A stretch of DNA of 14,779 nt from Thermoplasmata archaeon. GTDB lineage: Archaea; Thermoplasmatota; Thermoplasmata; Thermoplasmatales; Thermoplasmataceae. The stretch is taken from positions 1 through 14,779 of the forward strand of contig JAKBQK010000323.1 of assembly GCA_021835265.1 (NCBI GenBank). The letters run 5' to 3'. The translations under genes and the position numbers were made by a program. Positions 1 to 7,088 of this stretch are shown here, piece by piece (the stretch's first letter is position 1; each line of letters starts with the position of its first letter). A model generated the notes under the pieces. That model was not told the origin of the DNA. It made no database searches and saw only the letters and a program-made list of their open reading frames with translations.

Positions 1-333
1 GCAAACTATACTTCCTATACGAATACCATTATTGCATCTATTCTTGCCGGGACGTATTTCTTTACCTTTGGATCAGTTCATGTCACAACTTCCCCCGTGA
101 ATATCTCTTATGGCAATTCAAACCCTCATGGCACACTTATTGTCCCGTCTTCAAAAATGAATTTTACCCTTAGTTATAACAAAACTTGTACTGCTAAGCA
201 TGTTATAAGCACCAATATACAATCCATCATAACTGGATTTGATACATCCTTGTTCTACCTAACGTTCGCAGCATTCACAGCCCTGTGTGTCTATGCTTGC
301 TTTGTATTTTTGTATCGTAAAAGAAAGGTTTGA
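1..333 (+). CDS. C-terminal part of a membrane-anchored surface protein (5' end outside window)
   Basis: The frame is open from the first base, so only the last 110 residues are seen; the ATG-like start inside it (GTG at 97) is not the real start. The visible part is rich in Thr, Ser and Asn and has sequons (NYT, NIS, NFT, NKT). The stretch with AGTYFFTF followed by a Pro-rich turn resembles the second half of the repeat in the surface protein at the other end of the window. One hydrophobic segment near residues 79-104 (FYLTFAAFTALCVYACFVF) is followed by the basic tail YRKRKV, which fits an outside-N, inside-C anchor. The stop at 331-333 comes right after this tail. A second frame stays open from 321 to 437 and contains a CxxC, which suggests the natural tail was longer and has been cut by a frameshift. 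No specific function is recognised. Confidence 0.75.
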   Translation, partial: ANYTSYTNTIIASILAGTYFFTFGSVHVTTSPVNISYGNSNPHGTLIVPSSKMNFTLSYNKTCTAKHVISTNIQSIITGFDTSLFYLTFAAFTALCVYACFVFLYRKRKV

Positions 334-437
334 AGTTAGATTTAGAGACTGTTTGTATTATCTGTAAAAATTTAATAAACAGATTTAAGCGTGGCGATGT
401 TGGAGAATTGAAAGTTACTCTGCATTATCTAAAATAA
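321..437 (+). pseudogene. Possible out-of-frame tail of the left-edge surface protein
   Basis: Shifting by one base in the A-rich run at 317-327 (codons AGA AAG GTT TGA become AGA AAA GGT TTG) opens about 38 more codons before a TAA at 435. The predicted tail contains VCIIC followed by basic residues (NRFKRG). This matches the first half of the cytoplasmic zinc ribbon of the surface protein at the right edge, where CxxC is followed by ten residues including PRGRRK and a second CxxC. Here the second pair is absent (DVGE occupies its place). An open run of this length can arise by chance in AT-rich DNA, so the reading is tentative. Confidence 0.35.
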
Positions 438-478
438 AGCTTGAAAATTCTTATCTGTAGCTTCATAAAAACCAAAGT

Positions 479-1483
479 CTAAAAGTCAAACTTGTTGAAA
501 ACAATACTTCCTAATTTTGCATTTATAATTTTCAAAAGAATAGCCAGCGATGTTAATAAGGCGAAAGGAGCTTTAGCTGGTTGCCGTTTTAGAAGATAAG
601 GCACACGATCCCTCCAGAGGATTAGGAGATCAGACCAGAGTAGGTTCTTGTCATTTGCACTAATTCCATGCACTCTAAGTATGGACCAACCCATAAAAAT
701 TCTCAACAACTTTGCTAAACCATTCCTGTCCTTGATCATGTCCATTATTTGATAGTAGGTTTCAGAATATTGTCTAACATAGGATTCCCTTCGATTTCCA
801 AGATTTAATGAAAAGTTTGACTGATGAACGCACCTTATAGTTAAAATCTTATTGTCAATCATAAGTTTACCTCCATGTTTCATTGCTGAGAAAAGCATAA
901 AGAGATCAGGGTTTACCTTTAGCTTCTTGAAGCGGTCTTGCTCAATCGCTTTTTTAAGGATGCATATTGAACTCATATTAAATCCAGCGTCATAGTAAAC
1001 AACTTCGTCACCATATGATGGGGGCTCAACGATTAAAGGGTGATTTGGCAATTTCCCGAGGTCGAATTTACTGTTATTGATTAAATTTCCCATTTCATCT
1101 ACTTGTTTGAACCCACAATGATAATAAACAAGACTTTCCACTTGATTAAAAGCCTTAAAGACCGTTTCCAATTTTTCTTTCTCGAATTGATCATCGTCGT
1201 CGAGAAAAGCGACTATTTCATTTTTGGAGGCTGAAATTCCAAGTTGAATCAATTCGAGTGCGGACACAGGTTCTTCGACTAAAATAGGCATGACCCGCAA
1301 CTGTCCAAGCTTCATGTCTATTTCATCATCTTTAAAGTTCTTAATAACTATAACCTCGTAGTTTTCGGCTTCAAGTGTCTGATTAAGGACTGAGTTGACT
1401 GCAGTCAATAAGAACTTCTTTCGATTGTACGCGGCTATAACCACACTTATTTTCAACAATGGTTTATCCTTCTCCGAGACCAT
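479..1483 (-). CDS. Family 2 glycosyltransferase (GT-A fold), paralogue 1
   Basis: A 334-residue protein expected to move a sugar from a nucleotide donor to a growing surface glycan at the cytoplasmic face of the membrane. The N-terminal GT-A domain starts with ISVVIAAYNRKKF (residues 12-24), and the metal-binding DxD motif is FLDDDDQF (93-100). After the second strand it has IVIKNFKDDEID (45-56) where most family 2 enzymes have a DDGS-type motif; the other two paralogues here share this change. The C-terminal third has hydrophobic stretches (near 258-270 and 304-316) that could attach it to the membrane. The ATG at 1481-1483 has no clear ribosome binding site. A weak AT-rich box (TTTAATCC) lies about 23 nt upstream on the minus strand. 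The gene stands alone, convergent with the left-edge gene and divergent from the transposase remnant. Donor and acceptor cannot be told from sequence. Confidence 0.88.
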   Translation of the reverse strand: MVSEKDKPLLKISVVIAAYNRKKFLLTAVNSVLNQTLEAENYEVIVIKNFKDDEIDMKLGQLRVMPILVEEPVSALELIQLGISASKNEIVAFLDDDDQFEKEKLETVFKAFNQVESLVYYHCGFKQVDEMGNLINNSKFDLGKLPNHPLIVEPPSYGDEVVYYDAGFNMSSICILKKAIEQDRFKKLKVNPDLFMLFSAMKHGGKLMIDNKILTIRCVHQSNFSLNLGNRRESYVRQYSETYYQIMDMIKDRNGLAKLLRIFMGWSILRVHGISANDKNLLWSDLLILWRDRVPYLLKRQPAKAPFALLTSLAILLKIINAKLGSIVFNKFDF

Positions 1484-1542
1484 AACCGTAATTTTCTGGG
1501 TGGATTAAACCTGTCTATTGGCAGTTACAGCTACTAAGCTTT

Positions 1543-2397
1543 ATGGAACATAATACCAAAGGATTTTATGGCTTTCTGGATTTCTTCAACTGGAACCAGT
1601 ATGTTAAGGCAGAATATAGACTGGATCCAGAATATAGACTGGATCAACTTTACAGTAACGTACGCCTGGAAACGGATTTCACTGGCGGACAGGCAATGAA
1701 TTATCTAACCAAAAAGATGGTTACAATAAGCGTAAGCGACTTGATGAAATAGGATTAAATGTAAGAGCAGATGAAACCGTCTGGAAAGAAGAGAAGTATC
1801 GCCGCATAAAACCTGTGAATTAAGAACTCGACATGAAGGATCTTGAAAATTGGATCGATACGGTGGTAAAAAATGTCAACAATCCCTGATCAGGGAGAAC
1901 CAAAGAAATCGTTATGAGAACTAAAATCCCTTGTGAAGTTGTCAGAAAACAACGAATCACTGAACAAAAAGAGGATCGATAAACTGAAAAAGTCTGAAGG
2001 AAAATTTCTCATCGTTACTAATACCTATCTCCGGGAATGAAGTTGTATCAGCATACAAGGAAAAGTATAAGATCGACAGATGATTTATTGAAACAAACCG
2101 TTTCTTTAGATCAAGCCAGTAAATCACAGGAAACATAAAAGAACTAAAACGCATGCGACTGTATATGCCATAAGTTTTCTCCTTTCAATGCTTATCGAAA
2201 AGAAAACCCGAATCACAATGTCAGAGGCAACCCGCACTTTCTAGCAACTGAAGGTCGCAACCTTCTATCTTGAACCTTGAACGGTTATGATCTGGTATGA
2301 GTCAGAACCTGCACTAAATCTCCTCAGCAAAATGAATATCCTAAATCCTGAGAAAATCCCTGGCTTTTCATCGACAAAAAATACAAGAATTCTGTAG
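1543..2397 (+). pseudogene. Decayed IS4/IS1634-like DDE transposase
   Basis: Fragments of one protein can be followed through several frames. 1543-1692 gives a start with GFYGFLDFFNWNQYVKAEYR. 1692-1886 gives GYNKRKRLDEIGLNVRADE and later LDMKDLENWID, with one stop. 1918-2037 gives KLKKSEGKFLIVTN. 2039-2119 gives EVVSAYKEKYKIDR, a stop, then FIETNRFF. 2116-2394 gives VNHRKHKRTKTHATVYAISF, LLSMLIEKK and LNLLSKMNILNPEKIPGF, with two stops. The order 'EGKFLIVTN - YKEKYKIDR.F - HR...H....FLL..LIEKK' is the C-terminal core of IS4/IS1634-type transposases, where the Glu of the DDE triad falls in the Y(K)xRW(E)-like segment. At least four in-frame stops and three frameshifts make it non-functional. 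The middle part, where the first two Asp would lie, is not recognisable and may be deleted. No terminal inverted repeats were found. I am sure of the transposase identity of the 3' half, less so of the 5' 150 bp. Confidence 0.72.
1611..1646 (+). repeat. 18-bp tandem duplication inside the transposase remnant
   Basis: AGAATATAGACTGGATCC at 1611-1628 is followed at once by AGAATATAGACTGGATCA at 1629-1646, differing only in the last base. It keeps the frame and duplicates the residues EYRLD(P/Q). It is most simply a slippage duplication in a gene no longer under selection. Confidence 0.85.
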
Positions 2398-2449
2398 TAA
2401 AGGCAATACAATAGCACTTAAGCATGCGCACTCACAAAAGTGGAACAGA

Positions 2450-2482
2450 GGAGCTTATGTTTAGTCAAAAGAGTGAAGCTCC
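2450..2482. repeat. 7-bp perfect inverted repeat upstream of the FkbM methyltransferase gene
   Basis: GGAGCTT at 2450-2456 is mirrored by AAGCTCC at 2476-2482 with a 19-nt loop. It lies between the end of the transposase remnant and the next promoter. It could be a leftover of the insertion element's end, a weak hairpin, or chance. Confidence 0.3.
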
Positions 2483-2490
2483 ACAATCAA

Positions 2491-2500
2491 TTTATTATAG
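2491..2500 (+). promoter_or_regulatory. Putative archaeal TATA box for the FkbM methyltransferase
   Basis: ATTTATTATA is centred about 27 nt before the ATG at 2523. This is the distance expected if the transcript starts at or next to the start codon. No Shine-Dalgarno sequence precedes the ATG, which also fits a leaderless mRNA. Confidence 0.45.
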
Positions 2501-2522
2501 GCTATGCGCTTGAAGAATTTAG

Positions 2523-3446
2523 ATGATGCATAAACTTAGAGCTAGGTTAAAAACTATATTGGAATTAAGGAAGCCAACCTTAGAGGGTGATAGGTATACT
2601 ATAAAAAATGCTCTGGCATTTTTTGCTAAAAGCAAAGGGGTAGTAAAGTTAAGCAATGGATACCAAGTATCATATAACAAAGAAAACAAGCAAGACTTAA
2701 TTGCCATTATTGTATTTGCCCTACGAAACGGAATTAGATTCGGCGACAAGGAAGGTCAATGGAAATTAGATCCTGTGAATCAAGTTGTAGAGACGCACCA
2801 GGGAATAAAATTCAACATACATAAAGCTGGCCTCTTGGGTGAAACATTCCTTTATCAAGTGCATTTCTCAGGATTTAACCTGAATAACAAAATAGTTGTC
2901 ACCGCGGGTGCTTACATTGGTGATACACCCCTTTTCTACTCAAAATACGGAGCAAAAGTGTACGGATTCGAACCCGATCCAGAATCTTATGCTCTGGCAC
3001 TAAAAAATCTTAGCTTAAATCCTGAACTCTCAAAAAACATTATCATAAAGAACTATGCTATCGGTAAGGACGAAGAAATAGAGTTTACCGTGAACTCAGA
3101 TGATCCGGCTGGTTCCTCTATTTATGCAAGTAAAAAAAATAAAACTATTAGAGTGAAGTCAAAAAGTATTGCTGGAATTTTAAGGGAATTTGATATTTTA
3201 GATCCATACCTGCTAGATTTAGATATAAAAGGTTCTGAGTATTACTTGATTGAGGATAGTTCTATCAAGAATTTCCAGAAGGTCAGGATTGAGTATTCGC
3301 CTTATCTTTTTAAGTCGAAAGAAAAAACATTGGAGTATCTGACTAATAAACTGAAAAGCTATGGTTTCAGTAATATTAGGATTTATAAACACAACGCAAT
3401 ACGTGTTGATCTATCAAATCACGGAACACTTGAAGCAGAAAAATGA
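2523..3446 (+). CDS. FkbM-family SAM-dependent methyltransferase
   Basis: A 307-residue protein of the FkbM type, whose members O-methylate sugars or other polar metabolites using S-adenosylmethionine. The C-terminal Rossmann domain runs from about residue 122. Motif I is VVTAGAYIGDT (125-135), the second strand ends in YGFEPDPE (147-154), and the FkbM signature is LLDLDIKGSEYYLIE (230-244), followed by IEYSPYL. Motif I has Thr where family members usually have Asp (VVDxGAxIGD), an oddity in the SAM-binding loop. The N-terminal 100 residues include a short beta-rich part (VVKLSNGYQVSY, 40-51) often seen ahead of FkbM domains. Two ATG codons stand in tandem at 2523 and 2526. The location in a glycan cluster suggests a sugar O-methyltransferase; the substrate is unknown. 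It follows the transposase remnant and is followed by decayed sequence, so it seems to be transcribed alone. Confidence 0.85.
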   Translation: MMHKLRARLKTILELRKPTLEGDRYTIKNALAFFAKSKGVVKLSNGYQVSYNKENKQDLIAIIVFALRNGIRFGDKEGQWKLDPVNQVVETHQGIKFNIHKAGLLGETFLYQVHFSGFNLNNKIVVTAGAYIGDTPLFYSKYGAKVYGFEPDPESYALALKNLSLNPELSKNIIIKNYAIGKDEEIEFTVNSDDPAGSSIYASKKNKTIRVKSKSIAGILREFDILDPYLLDLDIKGSEYYLIEDSSIKNFQKVRIEYSPYLFKSKEKTLEYLTNKLKSYGFSNIRIYKHNAIRVDLSNHGTLEAEK

Positions 3447-3993
3447 CACAATTTAAACTGTATACTGAATAGACAAAATTCTGGTTTAAATTCACAAACT
3501 TCATCTCGTATAGTAAGAAAACGCCTAATTTTGCCCAAATATTCTGTACTGTATCACAACTTGCAGCAGTCTATAATTTTGCTCGAAATAAGATCAGCAG
3601 AATTAAAAATGCCCAGCATCTTGCAAATATCTTTACGATTTTATCCAAACAGCGAAAAGTAATATCTGAAATGTTCATATGATTCAAGGCACAAAGTCTG
3701 GTCCACACTATTTCTGACTTATCTGCGATTATTAATGTTGAATTGGCATGTAATCCAAATCTCTTGATAGATAAAACTAATTAAAGACTTGGTAGGCACA
3801 ATCCCAAGATATCCTTTAGTTGTTCATACAAGATGGAATATTTTTCAATTTCTGAAACTCTATGCATTTCCTTTGCTACTTAGTAAACGAATTCACTTGC
3901 CATTTATGGATACCTATTATCAAGACCGGATCCTGAGAGCAAAGAAATTAATCCACATAATAATAGCGAACCAAAATAAAGAAGCGAAAAACA
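3447..3993. other. 547-bp stretch without a convincing gene; probable gene debris
   Basis: On the plus strand a frame is open without a start at 3473-3679 (contains YNFARNKISRIKNAQHLANI), and another is open at 3771-4019 (contains VHTRWNIFQFLKLYAFPLLL). On the minus strand one frame runs from about 3915 down to 3447 with only a few stops; its 3780-3574 part reads KRFGLHANSTLIIADKSEI. That segment faintly recalls the 'LTxxRxHxSxxT' piece in the C-terminal halves of the three family 2 glycosyltransferases here, so the stretch may hold the tail of a fourth, dead copy. Neither strand gives an intact gene with a start and a family match. The region is AT-rich and includes a possible promoter for the next gene (CATAATAATAG, about 3956-3966). 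Confidence 0.4.
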
Positions 3994-4773
3994 ATGAAAG
4001 TTCTTGTTACAGGATATAAAGGGTTTATCGGGAGGCATATTTACTCATTACTCAATAAGGAAGGCTATGATGTTGATGGTATAGATATTGGAGACGTTTT
4101 AAAAAACGACAGATATGACTTTATCATTCACTTCGGAGCTAGAACTCTTATTCGTAACTCATTGGAAAAACCATATGAGTATTTTGTGGATGGACTTGAC
4201 TTTACAATGAGGATGCTGGAAAAAGCCAGAAAAGATGGCTCAGCAATAGTGTTCCCAACTTCCGGGTCAATCGAAGAACCGACGAATCCATATTCTTTAG
4301 CAAAAAAACAGGCTGTAGAATGGATACAGCTTTATGGGAAACTGTTTGGCGTCAAGTCATTTATTCTTAAGCTTTACAACATTTACGGGGAGGATAGTGG
4401 GAAGGGCGCCCTTTATCTGTTTTGCAAAGCAGCGGCTGAAGGCACTGATATAACTATTTATGGAAATGGTGATCATGTGCGTGATTACACTCATGTAACT
4501 GATGTTGCGAAACTTGTAAGTCGAATAGTATCGGGAGAAATTAAAGAAGGTACATATGAAGTTGGAACAGGCCTTGGAACAAGCGTGAAAAATCTTATCT
4601 CGTTGGTGGAAAAAGTTTCTGGCAAAAAATTGAAAACCATAAAGAGGCCTTACGTAGTTCAGGAGGCCAAAGAGTTGTATGCCAAGGAATCAATTTTAGA
4701 AAATCCTCTTCCAATTGAAGAAGGTATCAGGAAAGTGTACCACTCCCTGAAAGAATCAAAAGACAAGACCTGA
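3994..4773 (+). CDS. Short NAD-dependent sugar epimerase/dehydratase (extended SDR family)
   Basis: A 259-residue enzyme expected to alter a nucleotide-sugar donor (epimerase, dehydratase or reductase) in the cytoplasm. The NAD-binding motif is GYKGFIG (7-13). An acidic residue after the second strand (GID, residue 31) favours NAD over NADP. FIIHFGA (43-49) replaces the usual hxHxAA. The active-site Ser/Thr lies in FPTSGS (87-92), and the YxxxK pair is Y100/K104 in YSLAK. VRDYTHVTDVA (162-172) is the substrate-end signature. Typical UDP-glucose 4-epimerase relatives have 310-340 residues. This one is shorter mainly because the segment between the first strands and the loop between the Ser and the Tyr are reduced. 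Exact activity cannot be assigned. The next gene starts 32 bp downstream in the same direction, so the two are probably co-transcribed. Confidence 0.85.
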   Translation: MKVLVTGYKGFIGRHIYSLLNKEGYDVDGIDIGDVLKNDRYDFIIHFGARTLIRNSLEKPYEYFVDGLDFTMRMLEKARKDGSAIVFPTSGSIEEPTNPYSLAKKQAVEWIQLYGKLFGVKSFILKLYNIYGEDSGKGALYLFCKAAAEGTDITIYGNGDHVRDYTHVTDVAKLVSRIVSGEIKEGTYEVGTGLGTSVKNLISLVEKVSGKKLKTIKRPYVVQEAKELYAKESILENPLPIEEGIRKVYHSLKESKDKT

Positions 4774-4805
4774 AAGGATTATACCACTCTTACGGATTTA
4801 GTCAA

Positions 4806-5801
4806 ATGCACCCTTTTGTCTCTGTGGTTATTACTGCACACAATAGGAAGCAATATATCCTCGAGGCTGTTAAATCAGTTTTGCAGCAGAGTCTGGACAG
4901 GACAGAATATGAAATCATCATCGTGAAGAACTTCACTGATGAAAATATCGATTCTTTTCTGGAGAGAGAAGGTGTAAAAACGATATATACTAATGAAGAG
5001 TCTTTTGGCGCAAAACTTGCAATCGGAATCGATAACAGCAATGGCGAAGTTATCTCATTTCTTGACGATGACGATCAGTTTGACAAGAATAAGATACTAG
5101 CTTTGAAGGAGGTATTCATGGATCATCGTGTGATTTATCACCATTCTTCCATACAGGTCATAGACGAGTATGGAAAGGAGCATACAGACGGGCTGTCAAG
5201 AAATGTCCCACGTACTGAGATAGTGGATAAATTAACTCCTTCAAAAATGAAGATGGTAATGAAATATAAATTAGATTGGTATATGAGTGCAATTTCTTGC
5301 AGATCCTCCATTCTTAAGCGTAATTCAAAATTCATTCGAGGTAAAACGACATCCCTCGATAAATTGATGTTTCTGATATGTGTTGAGGCAGGAGGCATTC
5401 TTTTTTTTGATTCCCGTTTGCTCACAAGATATAGGATTCATGAAAGCCTTACGACCCGCATTACAAATATTGATGATTTTTTAAAAGCAAGGGAAGTATT
5501 CTATATACGCAGTCTCAAGAGTCTGAATGATGCATCAGGAACGATCACCACGGTCGAAGCTAAATATTTGAATGACTGGGAGATTATTCATGGTAAGCTC
5601 CTAGCGTATTTTTTTAGCGATGAGCGTATCTATAAAATCACAGGTTCATCTTTGATCAAATATTCTTTTTTATCTATTGTTAAAGGATTTGGGTCAATCT
5701 CAAAATGGGCGTTATTTGATATGCTCAGAAAACTTTTCCCAGGCGTTATGAGAAAAAGCTTCTATAAGCGGTCATTGAAAGAGTTTAAAAAATATTCCTG
5801 A
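4806..5801 (+). CDS. Family 2 glycosyltransferase (GT-A fold), paralogue 2
   Basis: A 331-residue glycosyltransferase closely built like the genes at 479-1483 and 7089-8078. It begins MHPFVSVVITAHNRKQYILE, with the DxD motif FLDDDDQF at 85-92. The segment IIIVKNFTDENIDSF (37-51) takes the place of the usual DDGS motif. LLTRYRIHES (about residues 206-215) marks the acceptor-side half. The ATG start is supported by alignment with the 7089-8078 paralogue, which starts with the same MHPxVSV. No Shine-Dalgarno sequence is visible. It follows the epimerase gene at short distance and is likely in the same transcript, so its donor could be the sugar that enzyme makes. Its 3' end nearly touches that of the convergent gene at 5809. 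Specificity is unknown. Confidence 0.88.
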   Translation: MHPFVSVVITAHNRKQYILEAVKSVLQQSLDRTEYEIIIVKNFTDENIDSFLEREGVKTIYTNEESFGAKLAIGIDNSNGEVISFLDDDDQFDKNKILALKEVFMDHRVIYHHSSIQVIDEYGKEHTDGLSRNVPRTEIVDKLTPSKMKMVMKYKLDWYMSAISCRSSILKRNSKFIRGKTTSLDKLMFLICVEAGGILFFDSRLLTRYRIHESLTTRITNIDDFLKAREVFYIRSLKSLNDASGTITTVEAKYLNDWEIIHGKLLAYFFSDERIYKITGSSLIKYSFLSIVKGFGSISKWALFDMLRKLFPGVMRKSFYKRSLKEFKKYS

Positions 5802-5832
5802 CAATGAATTACTTTCCTGTCATAGATTTTTT
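5799..5832 (+). terminator. Possible terminator between convergent glycosyltransferase genes
   Basis: TGACA at 5799-5803 and TGTCA at 5818-5822 could form a 5-bp stem spanning both stop codons, followed on the plus strand by six T residues at 5827-5832. A short T-run is enough for archaeal termination. The stem is weak. Confidence 0.3.
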
Positions 5833-6837
5833 ATAAACTTCCAGAGTGTTTCTGCCCATTTGCGCTATGGAATACCTCAGCGTGAATGCCATTAGGTCTT
5901 CCGGGGATCTCTTGTTATTCAGCGCAGCGTCAATTGAGGCTATCACTGTTTCCGGTTCAAGTGAAGTGAAAGTTGCCATTGAATTTAAGGTCTCATGAAA
6001 CAACGGTAGATCGTTTACCAAAACATTGGTTCCGCAGGCCATAGCCTCAACGGTCGGCGATGCGAAACCTTCTGCTTCTGAGAGATGAACCAATAGATCG
6101 GCTGAGGAATAATAACGCCGAAGTGTATTATTATCAACCTGTCCAAGCATTTTTACATTTGGTTGATCCTTAATAAGCTCTAGAAGCTTCATTCTTTGGG
6201 CAGACCACGAGTTAACAGGTCCAAGATGAACGACTTCCAAATCATTCCTTCCTTTGACCGCCTGAAAAAGTATATCTAACCTTTTCCGTGGATTAAGATC
6301 CCCAACGGCGATAATCAATTTCTTGTCTTCTTTTTTTATGTTTTTATCAGGTTCGCGATAAAATACTTCATGATCTACAGACTGTGGAACAACAGATACC
6401 ATATTATCGTCAAGAGAAAATTTGTCCTGTAATTCTATCTTGGCAATTTTTGTAAACACAATTAAAACCTTTACACCAAGAATAGAGTCAAACATCTTTT
6501 TGTAACCCATTCTACGGTAATGACTGTTTGCGAACTCTTTTTTCATTATTAAGGGTACGATGTCATGTATAGTTACAACGTTAGTTTTCTTGTTAACTAC
6601 GCCAGGTGTCAGAGAATGTACAACATCACCAGACGGATGTATCGTTTTGGTGCCAAGTATCTGGCTAATGGATCCAAAGAACGGTTTACCCATAAGGCTG
6701 ATTTCTCTCTTCTTAACCGCTAATTTTTCTAGTTCAATTTCTGAAATTCCAGACAAACCTCTGATTAGCCTATTGGCATAATTACCATAACCAGTTACCA
6801 CTCTTGATTCTGGGTATATAAGCGAGACTTTTATCAT
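5809..6837 (-). CDS. GT-B glycosyltransferase (GT4-like, 'group 1')
   Basis: A 342-residue retaining-type glycosyltransferase, expected to add a hexose or similar sugar from a nucleotide donor to a lipid-linked or other glycan at the membrane. The N-terminal Rossmann domain shows the Gly-rich loop GYGNYANRL (16-24) and VTIHDIVPL (88-96). The C-terminal domain starts with LIIAVGDLNPRKRLDILF (174-191). The donor-binding EX7E motif is EGFASPTVEAMACG (256-269), with E256 and E264 as the two Glu. Length is slightly below the 350-400 residues usual for the family. The ATG is preceded by GGGTGG (minus strand, 6841-6846) three bases away, and a TATA-like TTATAA lies near 6885-6890, so it probably has its own promoter. 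It is the only GT-B enzyme in the window. Sugar specificity cannot be read from the sequence. Confidence 0.9.
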   Translation of the reverse strand: MIKVSLIYPESRVVTGYGNYANRLIRGLSGISEIELEKLAVKKREISLMGKPFFGSISQILGTKTIHPSGDVVHSLTPGVVNKKTNVVTIHDIVPLIMKKEFANSHYRRMGYKKMFDSILGVKVLIVFTKIAKIELQDKFSLDDNMVSVVPQSVDHEVFYREPDKNIKKEDKKLIIAVGDLNPRKRLDILFQAVKGRNDLEVVHLGPVNSWSAQRMKLLELIKDQPNVKMLGQVDNNTLRRYYSSADLLVHLSEAEGFASPTVEAMACGTNVLVNDLPLFHETLNSMATFTSLEPETVIASIDAALNNKRSPEDLMAFTLRYSIAQMGRNTLEVYKKSMTGK

Positions 6838-6840
6838 ATT

Positions 6841-6846
6841 CCACCC
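6841..6846 (-). promoter_or_regulatory. Ribosome binding site of the GT-B glycosyltransferase
   Basis: GGGTGG on the minus strand sits 3 nt before the ATG at 6835-6837. The spacing is short but the match to a GGTG-type archaeal site is reasonable. An AT-rich box (TTATAA, 6885-6890) lies about 50 nt upstream of the start codon. Confidence 0.4.
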
Positions 6847-7088
6847 ATTTTGGTTCTGTCTTTCAACAGTATCTTATCATTCTCTTATAACTTATTTTCT
6901 TTTAAGAACGCCTAAAAGGGGAGGTATCTGTCAGCAAAAATATTTTTCCTCTTTCTTGACTTAAGTTTTTCAATTATGGGTTATCTAACGTTTCTTTTAA
7001 TAAATAGTTAAGCCAGAAATCAGAAGGTTACCATGTAAAATAGGCACGGCATTCAAAGCGTATCCAAATTTAAAAGCTAGAATCATAT

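Noticed and set aside
1957..2154. 65-codon minus-strand frame in the transposase remnant
   Set aside because: The plus strand of the same stretch holds recognisable transposase motifs, so this is a shadow.
3789..4019. 76-codon plus-strand frame ending inside the epimerase gene, beginning with TTG
   Set aside because: It has a reasonable amino-acid composition, but no ribosome site or family match, and overlaps the well-supported epimerase start by 26 bp; kept only as part of the debris region.
5138..5425. 95-codon minus-strand open frame inside glycosyltransferase paralogue 2
   Set aside because: Antisense to a conserved gene and no recognisable motif.
6936..6947. Perfect palindrome AAAAATATTTTT in the gap between two glycosyltransferase genes
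   Set aside because: Simple A/T runs of this kind are expected in AT-rich intergenic DNA; position does not fit a promoter or a terminator clearly.
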